DNA of 64,000 bases from Pseudomonas haemolytica. GTDB lineage: Bacteria; Pseudomonadota; Gammaproteobacteria; Pseudomonadales; Pseudomonadaceae. The stretch's first letter is position 1. Each line of letters starts with the position of its first letter. The notes below the pieces were generated by a model. It did no database searches. It saw only the letters and a program-made list of their open reading frames with translations, and was not told the origin of the DNA. A program made the translations under genes and the position numbers. The DNA lies in the NCBI RefSeq assembly GCF_009659625.1, contig NZ_VOIW01000010.1, forward strand, positions 29,426-93,425, read 5' to 3'. Shown here one piece after another: positions 16,692 through 24,807 of this stretch.

Positions 16692-17789
16692 ATGTCGGTA
16701 TCGATGTCGGATACACCCCTACCTACTTCATCAACTTCTGGCCTCCCACAGGCCGATGCCAAAACGGAGTCTAAGGTCAGTCGCGAGGCGCCTGCCGCGC
16801 CTTCTTTCAAGGGGCAGAATGCGGCCAACGTCAATTTCCAATCGCAGGCAAACAAGGGCGGACCGATGTTTGGTTCTGATCAGTCACCAGCAGGCAGTAC
16901 CGACGCCCTTGCTCGTCACTATAACGCTCCTGCGAAGCAGAGCTTTCTGGATCACTTCAAGCAGTGGAGCAGCCATTGGTTTACTGGGCATCGGCCACCC
17001 ACGCACCCTGGTTGCGGCAATCCGCCGGCAAGGCCGAATCCTGGGTGGAGTAACCCACCGCCAAGACCGAACCCCGGTTGCAGTAACCCACCGGCAAGGC
17101 CAAATCCTGGGTGGAGTAACCCACCGCCAAGACCGAACCCCGGTTGCAGTAACCCACCACCAAGGCCGAATCCTGGCTGGAGTAATCCACCACCACGACC
17201 AGACCCCACTGCAGGTAGGCCTTACCCGGTGGCGCCAGGCAGGCCTGATCCGCAGTATTCACTCAAGAGTCGTGAAGAGCTGGTACAGCAGTTGCGTGAT
17301 AGCTACCCAGCTTTCCTGGATCCCAATAACCCAGGGTATATCAGTGTTGACAGTATTCTTGCGATGGCACAAAGAGGTTGGTCATCTAATCCCGCCATGC
17401 GCGAAAACATTCGCTTGGCCAATGCGCTGCTGCGGGATCCGGAATTGATCGCAACCCTTATCCGGAACAGCGCCACTGGTGCATCGGGCAATCTTGTTGA
17501 TTGGAATGGCGTGAACTCGGTTCTCCATGGGCAAAACTACTTCAAGTACAAAACTGACAAGGAGCTTGCCGGTGAGATGATTGAGCATTACAAAGAGTTG
17601 AAAGGCTGGGGGTTCAGCCTGACAGTCAAAGATATGCGAAAGCTGGCTAGCCAACCTCTGACGGGCGATGCTGCCAAGGATCACCTTAGACAGTTGGCCC
17701 AGGAATTTCTTAATCGCCCTGAATTCATCGCGTGTGTCACTTCTGGCGGAAAAGTCAGCCTCAAAGCACTGTATTCGGCTTCCCATTGA
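16692..17789 (+). CDS. Putative type III secretion substrate with Pro-rich repeats and NolX/HrpF-like domain
   Basis: 365 residues from the ATG at 16692, chosen for the GGAG seven bases before it. The N-terminus is rich in Ser, Thr and Pro without hydrophobic residues, as in type III secretion signals. Residues about 105-170 are tandem 11-residue repeats alternating PNPGWSNPPPR and PNPGCSNPPAR. The C-terminal half holds EF-hand-like repeats (LVDWNGVNSVL, FSLTVKDMRKLAS) resembling the helical repeats of NolX/HrpF translocators and HrpK. A hrp box lies upstream. Likely a secreted helper or translocator rather than an enzyme; exact family uncertain. Confidence 0.7.
   Translation: MSVSMSDTPLPTSSTSGLPQADAKTESKVSREAPAAPSFKGQNAANVNFQSQANKGGPMFGSDQSPAGSTDALARHYNAPAKQSFLDHFKQWSSHWFTGHRPPTHPGCGNPPARPNPGWSNPPPRPNPGCSNPPARPNPGWSNPPPRPNPGCSNPPPRPNPGWSNPPPRPDPTAGRPYPVAPGRPDPQYSLKSREELVQQLRDSYPAFLDPNNPGYISVDSILAMAQRGWSSNPAMRENIRLANALLRDPELIATLIRNSATGASGNLVDWNGVNSVLHGQNYFKYKTDKELAGEMIEHYKELKGWGFSLTVKDMRKLASQPLTGDAAKDHLRQLAQEFLNRPEFIACVTSGGKVSLKALYSASH
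17004..17198 (+). repeat. Coding tandem repeat, 33-bp unit
   Basis: Five full 33-bp units (17034-17198) follow a slightly divergent first unit (17004-17033). Alternate units encode Trp or Cys at the fifth position, so the higher-order period is 66 bp. Near-identical DNA between units points to recent expansion. It lies inside the type III substrate gene and keeps frame, so it is not a CRISPR array. Confidence 0.9.
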
Positions 17790-17840
17790 CTGATCTTCGG
17801 GCGTCGTAACAAGTGGGCGGCGCCTTACTCAATTGTTTGA

Positions 17841-17868
17841 GGAACGGCTTACGCTCATTTGCCACATA
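17841..17868 (+). promoter_or_regulatory. hrp box 2 (HrpL-dependent promoter)
   Basis: GGAACG, 15 bases, CCACATA, with a -10-like half identical to hrp box 1. It lies 60 bp before the start of the 104-residue gene at 17929 and 52 bp after the previous stop. Confidence 0.87.
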
Positions 17869-17928
17869 GGTGGTACCAGCGGTGGTGATTAACGTGCCGC
17901 TCTTGAGATTTCGAGTGAGGGAAAACAT

Positions 17929-18243
17929 ATGACTTCAACCTCGTTTAATTCCCCCAAACCCGGCCGCCTTGAACACCTATGCAGTACTCAGCGAGCCAAT
18001 TTCGCGGTCTCTGAGGAGCGCGCAGCATCACGAGGCCTGCCCCTCCCGTCGAGGGCGTATGAGGTTGAGACCCGGCGCATGAAGGCCTTCGCCGGCCAGC
18101 GCAAATTCCAGGCCCCCGTTTCCGATGACTTTTCCCGGGGATTGCTCTCGGCCAAGCAGTCGCCGAGTGAAAACGCCGAGCCAAAACACACCGGCCTGAT
18201 CAATAGCCTGACGGCCTGGTGGCGTCGGCAAATGCAGGGTTAA
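17929..18243 (+). CDS. Small HrpL-regulated protein, putative T3SS substrate
   Basis: 104 residues; ATG preceded by GTGAGGG at good distance. No family recognised. The N-terminus (MTSTSFNSPKPGR) is polar and Ser/Thr-rich, the protein is basic and has no membrane span or signal peptide, and the C-terminus ends in a Trp-rich amphipathic stretch (LINSLTAWWRRQMQG). It has its own hrp box, so it is presumably coexpressed with a type III system located elsewhere. It could be a secreted effector or an accessory factor; nothing distinguishes these. Confidence 0.65.
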   Translation: MTSTSFNSPKPGRLEHLCSTQRANFAVSEERAASRGLPLPSRAYEVETRRMKAFAGQRKFQAPVSDDFSRGLLSAKQSPSENAEPKHTGLINSLTAWWRRQMQG

Positions 18244-18296
18244 CTCAGCCCTCGACAACGTTTTTACATGTTGTCATGGCTATTAGCTGATCTTCC

Positions 18297-18324
18297 GGAA
18301 CTGTCGTGATCTTCCAGCCACACA
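18297..18324 (+). promoter_or_regulatory. hrp box 3 (HrpL-dependent promoter)
   Basis: GGAACT, 15 bases, CCACACA: the same spacing as the other two boxes and a full match to CCACNNA. It precedes the start codon at 18420 by about 95 bp. Confidence 0.88.
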
Positions 18325-18419
18325 TGAGGTGCTCGTCTGGCTGGAATTCATTCGACAGTTGCAGCTTTTTGGCAGCGCTCGCCAGGCAAGTCCGGATCCT
18401 GAATAGTGGGAAGTGAAGC

Positions 18420-18776
18420 ATGACAATCAATAGCGCAATACCTCGCAGCCTGCTACCTCCCGTGAGTGGGCAAGAGGTGCAACCGACTTCGCCACCACCG
18501 ATTGATCATTTCGCTCATGGAGTGGGCACATGGGATGCACTGCCGCGCCGGCCAGCGGTGCTATCAAGCGCCTTGTCCGCGCTGCGTTCCCATCAATTGC
18601 AAAATGCGCCGGACATTCGCGCGAATGCGATTCCACCAGGCTCGCACTCAACCGATAGCCAACTAGTGGCCGAGTTGGAAAAAGGCTTTGGCGAGCTGCA
18701 CGCTTATTTCAAAGAGGGGCGTGGGTCGCAGTCTTCCCTTCTACAGGTCGCTGCGCAAAGACTGAGTGGAGAGTAA
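18420..18776 (+). CDS. HrpL-regulated NolX/HrpF-like protein, N-terminal part (probably frameshifted)
   Basis: 118 residues; ATG preceded by GGGAAG. Polar Pro/Ser-rich N-terminus like a type III signal. The last 45 residues (TDSQLVAELEKGFGELHAYF to QRLSGE) align with the repeat domain of the upstream secreted protein (TDKELAGEMIEHYKELKGWG to QPLTGD), and the alignment then continues in the overlapping frame that starts at 18766. So this gene and the next were most probably one gene of about 300 residues, broken by a one-base shift in GGAGAGTAA around 18768-18776. As annotated here it ends at the premature TAA. Confidence 0.6.
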   Translation: MTINSAIPRSLLPPVSGQEVQPTSPPPIDHFAHGVGTWDALPRRPAVLSSALSALRSHQLQNAPDIRANAIPPGSHSTDSQLVAELEKGFGELHAYFKEGRGSQSSLLQVAAQRLSGE

Positions 18777-19326
18777 TGTGCGAGATCGCCTGATCCTGGT
18801 CGTCAGGGAGATTCTAAAACGGCCGTCCTTGAATGACGCAATCATGGATTGCGAAGGGTACATTACCCGCGACAGTCTCAGGATTGCTGCGACGACTTTG
18901 CGAGGTAACAGTTCTTCCGACACCTTCAGTCAAGACCCTTTCCATGGTCTGGACAATGCCGCGGTCGTTCGGGCTCTTCAAGGCTATTTCAAGCATCTGC
19001 GGGACGCGACCAAAGATCGCAGGAGCTTTTTTGAAGAATTCGAGTACGTGGAAATCGCCCTCCTCAAAGCGGTGATGAATGACCCTGATGAGGTTGATTC
19101 CCAGGGCCTGCCCATACTCGAGCCTTCCACCGGCCTACCCAGAAAGCAATACAGCGAGCACTGCGTCTACACGGCCAAAAACATCATTGAGCGTCCGGGC
19201 TTGTTACGCTCGTTGGTACATATAAATAGCATGCGCCTGTTTGGCCGGCTCAAATCTACGGAGTGGCTCAGCAATACAAGCCTGGAGCGCTGGCTGGAGC
19301 GATACAAGCTACACAAAGCCAGGTAA
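18766..19326 (+). CDS. NolX/HrpF-like protein, C-terminal part (probably frameshifted)
   Basis: 186 residues, opening with GTG at 18766 inside the end of the previous frame. NVRDRLILVVREILKRPSLNDAIMD followed by GYITRDSLR continues the helical, EF-hand-like repeat started in the previous frame, and a second repeat follows (ALQGYFKHLRD to SLVHINSMRLFG). The natural reading is a frameshifted single gene; translational coupling of two proteins through the 11-base overlap remains possible. Expressed, if at all, from hrp box 3. Confidence 0.55.
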   Translation: MESNVRDRLILVVREILKRPSLNDAIMDCEGYITRDSLRIAATTLRGNSSSDTFSQDPFHGLDNAAVVRALQGYFKHLRDATKDRRSFFEEFEYVEIALLKAVMNDPDEVDSQGLPILEPSTGLPRKQYSEHCVYTAKNIIERPGLLRSLVHINSMRLFGRLKSTEWLSNTSLERWLERYKLHKAR

Positions 19327-19350
19327 CACCGGCCTTGTGCACCGCGTGGT

Positions 19351-20502
19351 TTACACCTTGAGGATCTTGCCACTGATTGCCACACCGGCCAGCAATAGTG
19401 CGACCAATACAAACGCTGTACTCAGGCTGCTGCCATGGGCGATAAAGCCGATCATGGCCGGGCCGGCAAGAATGCCGGCATAGCCCAGCGTGGTGATAGC
19501 CGGCACAGCAATGTGTTCGGGCATGACCTTCTGCTTGCCCACGGCGGTGTACAGCACCGGCACGATATTCGAACATCCGGCGCCGACCAATGCGTACCCG
19601 AGCAGCGCCGTTTCCCAGGCCGGTAATAGCGTCGCGAGCAGCAGACCAGCACAGGCCAATGTGCCACCGATCACGATCACTCGTGTGGTGCCCAAACGTC
19701 GGACAATCGCATCACCGGTCAGGCGTCCAGCCGTCATGGTCAAGGCAAATGCCGCATACCCAAGGCCTGCATAAGCTTCATCCAAGCCGCGCTCGGCGCT
19801 CAGAAACACAGCACTCCAATCCAGTACCGCGCCTTCAGCCAGGAACACAATGAAACACAGGCAGCCGATAAACAGCACCACACCATGAGGCACCGCAAAT
19901 GCCGGGCCTGAGCTTTCACTGCCATACGGCAACAGGTGCGGTGCGGCCTTGAGCAGTGCCGCCACCATGATAACCACGACCACCAGGGTTGCCTGCAATG
20001 GCGACAGGCCCAGGCCCAGCAACCCGGCCACTCCTGCCGCGCCGACAATGCCCCCCAGGCTGAACAACCCATGGAAACCCGACATCATGGTTTTGCCACT
20101 AGCGCGCTCAACGATCACGGCTTGCAGGTTGACGGTGGAGTCCACAGTGCCCAGGCCCGCGCCAAACAGGAACAGTCCAGCGATCAGCAACGGGATCGAG
20201 CTGACGGTGGCCAGCATCGGCAGGGCCAGGCAGATCATAAGTGTCCCTGCGGTAAGCACGCGTCGGCAGCCATAGCGCGATGCCAGTGCGCCCGCCGCCG
20301 GCATCGCGATGATCGACCCCACCCCCAGGCATAACAGCAGCAGGCCAAGCGTGCCTTCATTCAGGTTCGCGCGCGCTTTGGCATAGGGCACCAAGGGCGC
20401 CCAGGCGGCGATACCAAAACCGGCGATAAAAAAGGCGATACGGGTCGACATTTGTTCCAATCGCCCGGGAACCACGGGCGCTGGAGTGGGAATGGCAGTC
20501 AT
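19351..20502 (-). CDS. MFS transporter (YbjJ-like)
   Basis: 383 residues with about twelve hydrophobic helices; start ATG at 20502 preceded by AAGGA. MFS marks include the loop ASRYGCRR between helices 2 and 3. The pattern STVNLQAVIVERASGKTMMSGFHGLFSLGG resembles the YbjJ/FucP-like group of sugar or drug carriers. Substrate unknown. It faces the T3SS island and stands alone. Confidence 0.82.
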   Translation of the reverse strand: MTAIPTPAPVVPGRLEQMSTRIAFFIAGFGIAAWAPLVPYAKARANLNEGTLGLLLLCLGVGSIIAMPAAGALASRYGCRRVLTAGTLMICLALPMLATVSSIPLLIAGLFLFGAGLGTVDSTVNLQAVIVERASGKTMMSGFHGLFSLGGIVGAAGVAGLLGLGLSPLQATLVVVVIMVAALLKAAPHLLPYGSESSGPAFAVPHGVVLFIGCLCFIVFLAEGAVLDWSAVFLSAERGLDEAYAGLGYAAFALTMTAGRLTGDAIVRRLGTTRVIVIGGTLACAGLLLATLLPAWETALLGYALVGAGCSNIVPVLYTAVGKQKVMPEHIAVPAITTLGYAGILAGPAMIGFIAHGSSLSTAFVLVALLLAGVAISGKILKV

Positions 20503-20683
20503 GAAAAATCCTTGGTTTTGCGTTCAACGAACGATGTCCGGCCTGACATCCTTGCACATCAGGCCCTCTCGAGCGAGCCGGGTTCCCGTTGCGTTCAAGA
20601 TTAAAAGCACGGACTTCGAACATTATTTTTTACAAACGTGGAACGCTTGGGGCCTTGGTAACCACCCAGGAATTATCGAACGT

Positions 20684-20776
20684 GTAGGAGGTGGTCTGGA
20701 AGGTGCTTAATCCCCGTGAGCATGGCTGAACCCCAGGTTCTTGCGGTGGGTTATCACCTTCCAGGCCACCTCCTGC
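20684..20776. repeat. Imperfect 22-bp inverted repeat with 49-base loop
   Basis: The arms 20684-20705 and 20755-20776 match at 20 of 22 positions (GTAGGAGGTGGTCTGGAAGG against the complement of the right arm). The loop contains a further short GAACC/GGTTC pairing. It could fold as one long hairpin in RNA, or be what remains of a mobile repeat. Confidence 0.6.
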
Positions 20777-21059
20777 AGATCGACTGTTCTGTAAAATGAT
20801 GCTGTGCCAGTAAGTAGGTATCTGAACGGACGAGGTATCACGACAAACCTGATGCGGTATCGCCCGTGGTCACTTATGTCGAGCCGGCGGTGGATGAACA
20901 GGTGTCAGCTATTTCCTTAAAACCTAGTCATGTAAGTGCAAGTTTGAGTCAGAATTTTCTTTTTGTTATTAGATAGGTTATTGGCTGCATTACTTTTATG
21001 TAAAAGACAATTCCATCCTCGTCGTACGAAACTTCTTTTTTAGTTTTGAAGATTTGAAA

Positions 21060-21104
21060 TGCTCCTGAAATCGCTAAGCTTGAGCATGTTCAGGTGCTTT
21101 TTTT
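21060..21104 (+). terminator. Terminator-like hairpin upstream of vgrG
   Basis: TGCTCCTGAA and TTCAGGTGC arms (one mismatch) followed by seven T. No gene ends just before it, so it may close an unannotated transcript or act as a leader hairpin of the vgrG operon. Confidence 0.55.
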
Positions 21105-21170
21105 CGCAATCCAATGGGTTTTGGCGGGGGGAAGTAGTTCAGTCGAAAAATTGATGGCGGGTAACAAAGG

Positions 21171-23186
21171 ATGGTTAACGCGTTTGCTTCGTCACGTTTC
21201 AAATTGGTCCTTACAAGGATAAATACAGGTTTTCAAGTACTAGGGTTCAAAGGCAGCGAGGCCCTTGATCAACCCTACTTCATACATGTGCAGTTAGTTA
21301 GCGAAGACCCTGCCCTTGACCTGGAGGCGTTGCTTCATCAACCCGCCTACCTGGACTTTGGCGAAGCGGGTCAGGGCCTGCATGGGCAGGTCTACGCCAT
21401 CGGTCGAGATGGTCCAGGTGCGCGGCTCACCCGTTACCACCTGACCCTGGCCCCGCGCCTGGCATGCCTTGCCCATCGCCGGGATCAACGGGTTTTCCAG
21501 CAGCGCAGCGTGCCGCAGATCATTGCGACGGTCCTTGAACACCACGGGATCCTCGCCGACGCCTATACCTTCGAGCTCGGGCCGGTGGTGTATCCGCCAC
21601 GAGGATTTTGCGTGCAGTACAGGGAATCCGACCTGCACTTCATCCAGCGGCTGTGTGAAGAAGAGGGCATTCACTACCACTTTCGTCACCGCGTGGACAA
21701 TCATCTGTTGGTGTTCGGTGATGACCAGACGGTGTTTCGACGGTTGCCGGTGCAGCATTACTGTTCATCGGCTGATCCGGCGCTCGAGACCCGGGTTGTC
21801 CAGCGTTTCGACCGGCGCCTGCAAATGCGTAGTCGGCGAGCCGTACGCCGTGACTATGACTTTGAGCATCCTTCGTTTTGCCTGCAAGACAAGGCGGGTA
21901 CTGGGGGGGTGGATCCTTTGGAAGACTATCGTTACCCCGGCGGCTTCAGCGGCCATGCACGGGGAGCACAATTGGCGCGACGCGCCCTGGAGCGCCATCA
22001 GCGTGATCGCCATCGGGTCTTGGGCAAAAGTGATCAACCGGCATTATGCAGTGGCCATTTTCTTGAGTTGTGCGATCACCCGGATCCAGTCTGCAATGAC
22101 TTATGGCTGCTGACGTCGGTGCGTCATGAGGGCTACCAGCCTCAGGTATTGGAGGAGTCGACATTTGAGGCCAGTGGATTCCAGGGGTATCGCAACCGCT
22201 TCACCGCGACACCCTGGCGCGCAGTGCATCGGCCAGCGCTCAAGCACCCCAAGCCGACGATCAGTGGCAGCCAGACCGCAACGGTAACCGGGCCTGCGGG
22301 AGAGGACGTGCATTGCGATGCCTATGGTCGGGTGAAGGTGCGCTTTCATTGGGATCGCCTGGACAAAAACGATGATACGAGCAGTTGTTGGCTGCGAGTG
22401 GCTTCCGGGTGGGCGGGTGATGGGTTTGGTGCCATGCTCATTCCACGGGTAGGCATGGAAGTGCTGGTGAGCTTCCTGGAGGGCGACCCGGACCAACCCC
22501 ACGTCAACGGCTGCCTGCCCAATGCGTTGCACCTGCCTGCCTATCCCTTGCCGCAACACAAGACGCGCAGCGTACTGCGTAGCCGCAGTTCTCCACAGGG
22601 TCTGGGCGCCAACGAGTTGCACCTAGAAGACAGGCGCGGTGAAGAACTTATCTACCTGCGCGCCCAGCGCGACATGGAGCAACAGGTGGGCCATGACAGC
22701 CGGCTGGAGGTGGCCGGAGAGCGGCACGAAATCATCCGGGGGTTGAGCACGGCTCGCCTGGAAAGCGAAGAGCATCGCCACGTCGCTGGTGATCGCAAGG
22801 TCACGCTCAAGGCGCATGACCACCTCGACGTGCAGGGCGATAGCCTGACCCAGGTTGGCCAGACCCTGGTGATCGAAGCCGGCCAGCAGGTTCATCTCAA
22901 GGCGGGTGCCAGCCTGGTTATCGATGCGGGGTCGCAACTGAGTCTGAAAGCCGGTGGAGAGCATTTGGTGATTCACGCCGGGGGCATTTTCAGCAGCCGG
23001 CCCATCACACAGGGCGGCTCGCCAACCCCAACACGTTCGGTTAGTCCCACGGCGGTTGCCCGCCCGCAAGTCTCTGCTGCACAAGGCGTCATCATGGACT
23101 TGGCCAGGCAATTGGGCGCGGACTTCTGCCCCCTGTGCGAATGCTGCCGTGACGGCCTGTGCGATCTCACGGGGAGGGCGGCTTGA
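21171..23186 (+). CDS. vgrG: T6SS spike protein VgrG (TssI)
   Basis: 671 residues. The N-terminal gp27/gp44-like part shows YRESDLHFIQRLCEEEGIHYHF; the gp5-like OB segment shows VTGPAGEDVHCDAYGRVKVRFHWDR and the sequence SCWLRVASGWAGDGFGAMLIPRVGMEVLVSFLEGDPDQPHVNG; after it comes the ELHLEDRRGEELIYLRAQRDMEQQV segment and a repetitive needle. VgrG caps the Hcp tube and carries effectors. The short tail with FCPLCECC may bind metal. Its stop overlaps the adaptor start (TGATG at 23186). No structural T6SS genes are present, so this is an orphan vgrG island. Confidence 0.95.
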   Translation: MVNAFASSRFKLVLTRINTGFQVLGFKGSEALDQPYFIHVQLVSEDPALDLEALLHQPAYLDFGEAGQGLHGQVYAIGRDGPGARLTRYHLTLAPRLACLAHRRDQRVFQQRSVPQIIATVLEHHGILADAYTFELGPVVYPPRGFCVQYRESDLHFIQRLCEEEGIHYHFRHRVDNHLLVFGDDQTVFRRLPVQHYCSSADPALETRVVQRFDRRLQMRSRRAVRRDYDFEHPSFCLQDKAGTGGVDPLEDYRYPGGFSGHARGAQLARRALERHQRDRHRVLGKSDQPALCSGHFLELCDHPDPVCNDLWLLTSVRHEGYQPQVLEESTFEASGFQGYRNRFTATPWRAVHRPALKHPKPTISGSQTATVTGPAGEDVHCDAYGRVKVRFHWDRLDKNDDTSSCWLRVASGWAGDGFGAMLIPRVGMEVLVSFLEGDPDQPHVNGCLPNALHLPAYPLPQHKTRSVLRSRSSPQGLGANELHLEDRRGEELIYLRAQRDMEQQVGHDSRLEVAGERHEIIRGLSTARLESEEHRHVAGDRKVTLKAHDHLDVQGDSLTQVGQTLVIEAGQQVHLKAGASLVIDAGSQLSLKAGGEHLVIHAGGIFSSRPITQGGSPTPTRSVSPTAVARPQVSAAQGVIMDLARQLGADFCPLCECCRDGLCDLTGRAA

Positions 23187-24022
23187 TGGACAGCTTGCCC
23201 ATTCGATGGATGGCCCAACAGCAGCAGAGTGGGTACCCACTGTGCCTGATGCTTGAAGGGAGCAACGAGGCTCGCCAACCGCTGCTGGCAGGGCGCGACC
23301 AGACGCAATATTGCAACCTCTACAGCGAGACCGATGCGGCGCAGTTGGCGAGTTCAGGCCCGGCCATCCTGCTGCTGGAGAAGATGAGTGAGCCCGCGTT
23401 GGTCGGCTTGCTGCAAAACCCTGAGTCGAACTGGGGTTGGCTGGGTAGCTTGCCTGCTGCCGACTTGAGCGATGTGACACGACATTGGCGCGAGAGGCTG
23501 CTGGTAGGACCAAAGGGGCAACAGGCGCTTTATCGCATTCACGACAACCGCACCCTGGCCCGTGCCTTGGCTTACCTACCGAAAGAGCATTGGCCGAGCT
23601 ATCTCGGGCCGTTGATCGGTGTGTGTTATTGGCATGAAGGCCGCTGGTGCCACCACCAAAACCCCGCCCCCGGCGACTACCCGGTACCTGACCCCGCGCC
23701 TTGGCTCGGCACACCCAACCCCCAGGCCCAAGCCATCCTGCACGCCAATATCCTGCGCTACCTGCTGGCGGAGCACAGTGAAGACCTGGCGGCATTGGTC
23801 GAATTCCAAGACCCGAAGGTCTGGCTCGCCCAGGTACTGGAACAGGCGCGCACCTGGCAATGGCGCGGGCCGGAGCAGTTGGAGTTTTTGGTGGTGCGCC
23901 GGTTGGAAGAAGCCACCCGCAGCAGTGTTGTTCGTTGGCAACCGAGGATCGGGGAGGCACCAGGGCAGCATTTTGAACGAGTGGTGGAGCAGTGGCGCAG
24001 GGAGGAAGGCAAAAGTGAGTAG
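23186..24022 (+). CDS. DUF4123 T6SS effector adaptor (Tap family)
   Basis: 278 residues from the ATG at 23186, which shares a base with the vgrG stop and has GGGGAGGG upstream. DUF4123 proteins are chaperones that load an effector onto VgrG. The family pattern is clear: LLEKMSEPALVGLLQNPESNWGW, then GPKGQQALYRIHDNRTLARAL and LGPLIGVCYWHEGRWCHHQNP. The gene lies between vgrG and the lipase, as expected for a dedicated adaptor of that effector. Cytoplasmic. Confidence 0.88.
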   Translation: MDSLPIRWMAQQQQSGYPLCLMLEGSNEARQPLLAGRDQTQYCNLYSETDAAQLASSGPAILLLEKMSEPALVGLLQNPESNWGWLGSLPAADLSDVTRHWRERLLVGPKGQQALYRIHDNRTLARALAYLPKEHWPSYLGPLIGVCYWHEGRWCHHQNPAPGDYPVPDPAPWLGTPNPQAQAILHANILRYLLAEHSEDLAALVEFQDPKVWLAQVLEQARTWQWRGPEQLEFLVVRRLEEATRSSVVRWQPRIGEAPGQHFERVVEQWRREEGKSE

Positions 24023-24794
24023 GTGGATGGGAGTGGTCTTGCTGATCGTTGGGGTAATGGGGCTTTCGGCATGTACGGGGAGGGCGGTGGAAAGTTTTAC
24101 GTTGGAGGTGGATTTGCCGGAGCAGTTCGAACTTAAAACGGCGGCTAATTATCGACCCGCGACGGGTGAGACGTGTGTGTTGCCGAGACGTCGAGGCGAG
24201 AGGCCAGAACGGAAAGTCTTTTTTACGGACTACAAACCTGTAGCGAGCAGGGTGAGTTATGAGTTGCCGCTGACTGAAACGGTAGAAGGGTGTCCGTTAG
24301 TCCTGCGTAGTGTGGAGTTTGATTTTTACGCGAAGTGGGGAACGCGGGATACGGATGTGGGTGGGAGCTTTGCGAGTATTTCCGTTCGCGATCGTGTGGA
24401 GGACGGGATGTCAGGGATGCCTGAGTCGGGTGTACAGAAAGTACTTGGGGAATGTAAGTGGCATTTTCGAACGGTGGGACCCTTGCATGCAATCAGGAAA
24501 CTCCTGATATGTAGTTCACTGGATTCAATTGGGACGGTACGGGAATCACGGGTGGGGGGCGTTGCGCAACGTTCGCAATTATCGGGAAAAAAGCTGAGGT
24601 TGGCGCTGACTGTCAGTGAGGATGAGTTGCCTGCGTTTGGTGACAGATGGATAGCTGTTCCGGGTGGATGGAGACGTTGCAGGGGGAAGAGTTTTGAGGA
24701 CCTGTTTGGGTATTGCACAGGTAACACCACGGAATTTAAACCCATAAAAATGCCGGACGGGCGCATATGTGACATCTATCCGACATGCCAATAA
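24015..24794 (+). CDS. Lipoprotein, candidate immunity protein to the lipase effector
   Basis: 259 residues from GTG 24015, with an excellent GGAGGAAGG site; it overlaps the adaptor by eight bases. The N-terminus is a lipoprotein signal (hydrophobic VVLLIVGVMG, lipobox LSAC). The mature part has many cysteines and no recognised domain. Outer-face lipoproteins beside T6SS phospholipases usually neutralise them in the periplasm, so an immunity role is likely by context. Base composition falls from here to about 25850 compared with vgrG, suggesting that this stretch was exchanged. Confidence 0.65.
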   Translation: MSRWMGVVLLIVGVMGLSACTGRAVESFTLEVDLPEQFELKTAANYRPATGETCVLPRRRGERPERKVFFTDYKPVASRVSYELPLTETVEGCPLVLRSVEFDFYAKWGTRDTDVGGSFASISVRDRVEDGMSGMPESGVQKVLGECKWHFRTVGPLHAIRKLLICSSLDSIGTVRESRVGGVAQRSQLSGKKLRLALTVSEDELPAFGDRWIAVPGGWRRCRGKSFEDLFGYCTGNTTEFKPIKMPDGRICDIYPTCQ

Positions 24795-24807
24795 CGAGGA
24801 CGAAGTC

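Larger units (their letters stand above)
20503..21170. other. Long intergenic region before vgrG
   Basis: About 670 bp without a convincing gene. It contains a long imperfect inverted repeat (20684-20776) and a terminator-like hairpin (21060-21104), and the part from about 20930 is AT-rich. A small RNA ending at the hairpin is possible but only guessed. Confidence 0.5.

Noticed and set aside
16628..16774. Short frame MGFDVTLERQ... just after hrp box 1
   Set aside because: Its ribosome site would lie before the expected transcript start and it overlaps the better-supported start at 16692; kept only as a remote possibility.
17004..17198. Regular repeats as a CRISPR array
   Set aside because: Repeats are 33 bp without spacers, keep frame and encode a Pro-rich domain.
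22623..23960. Long minus-strand frame (445 codons) opposite vgrG and the adaptor
   Set aside because: Overlaps two genes with clear domains; low-complexity Arg/Pro/Ala translation typical of GC-rich antisense frames.
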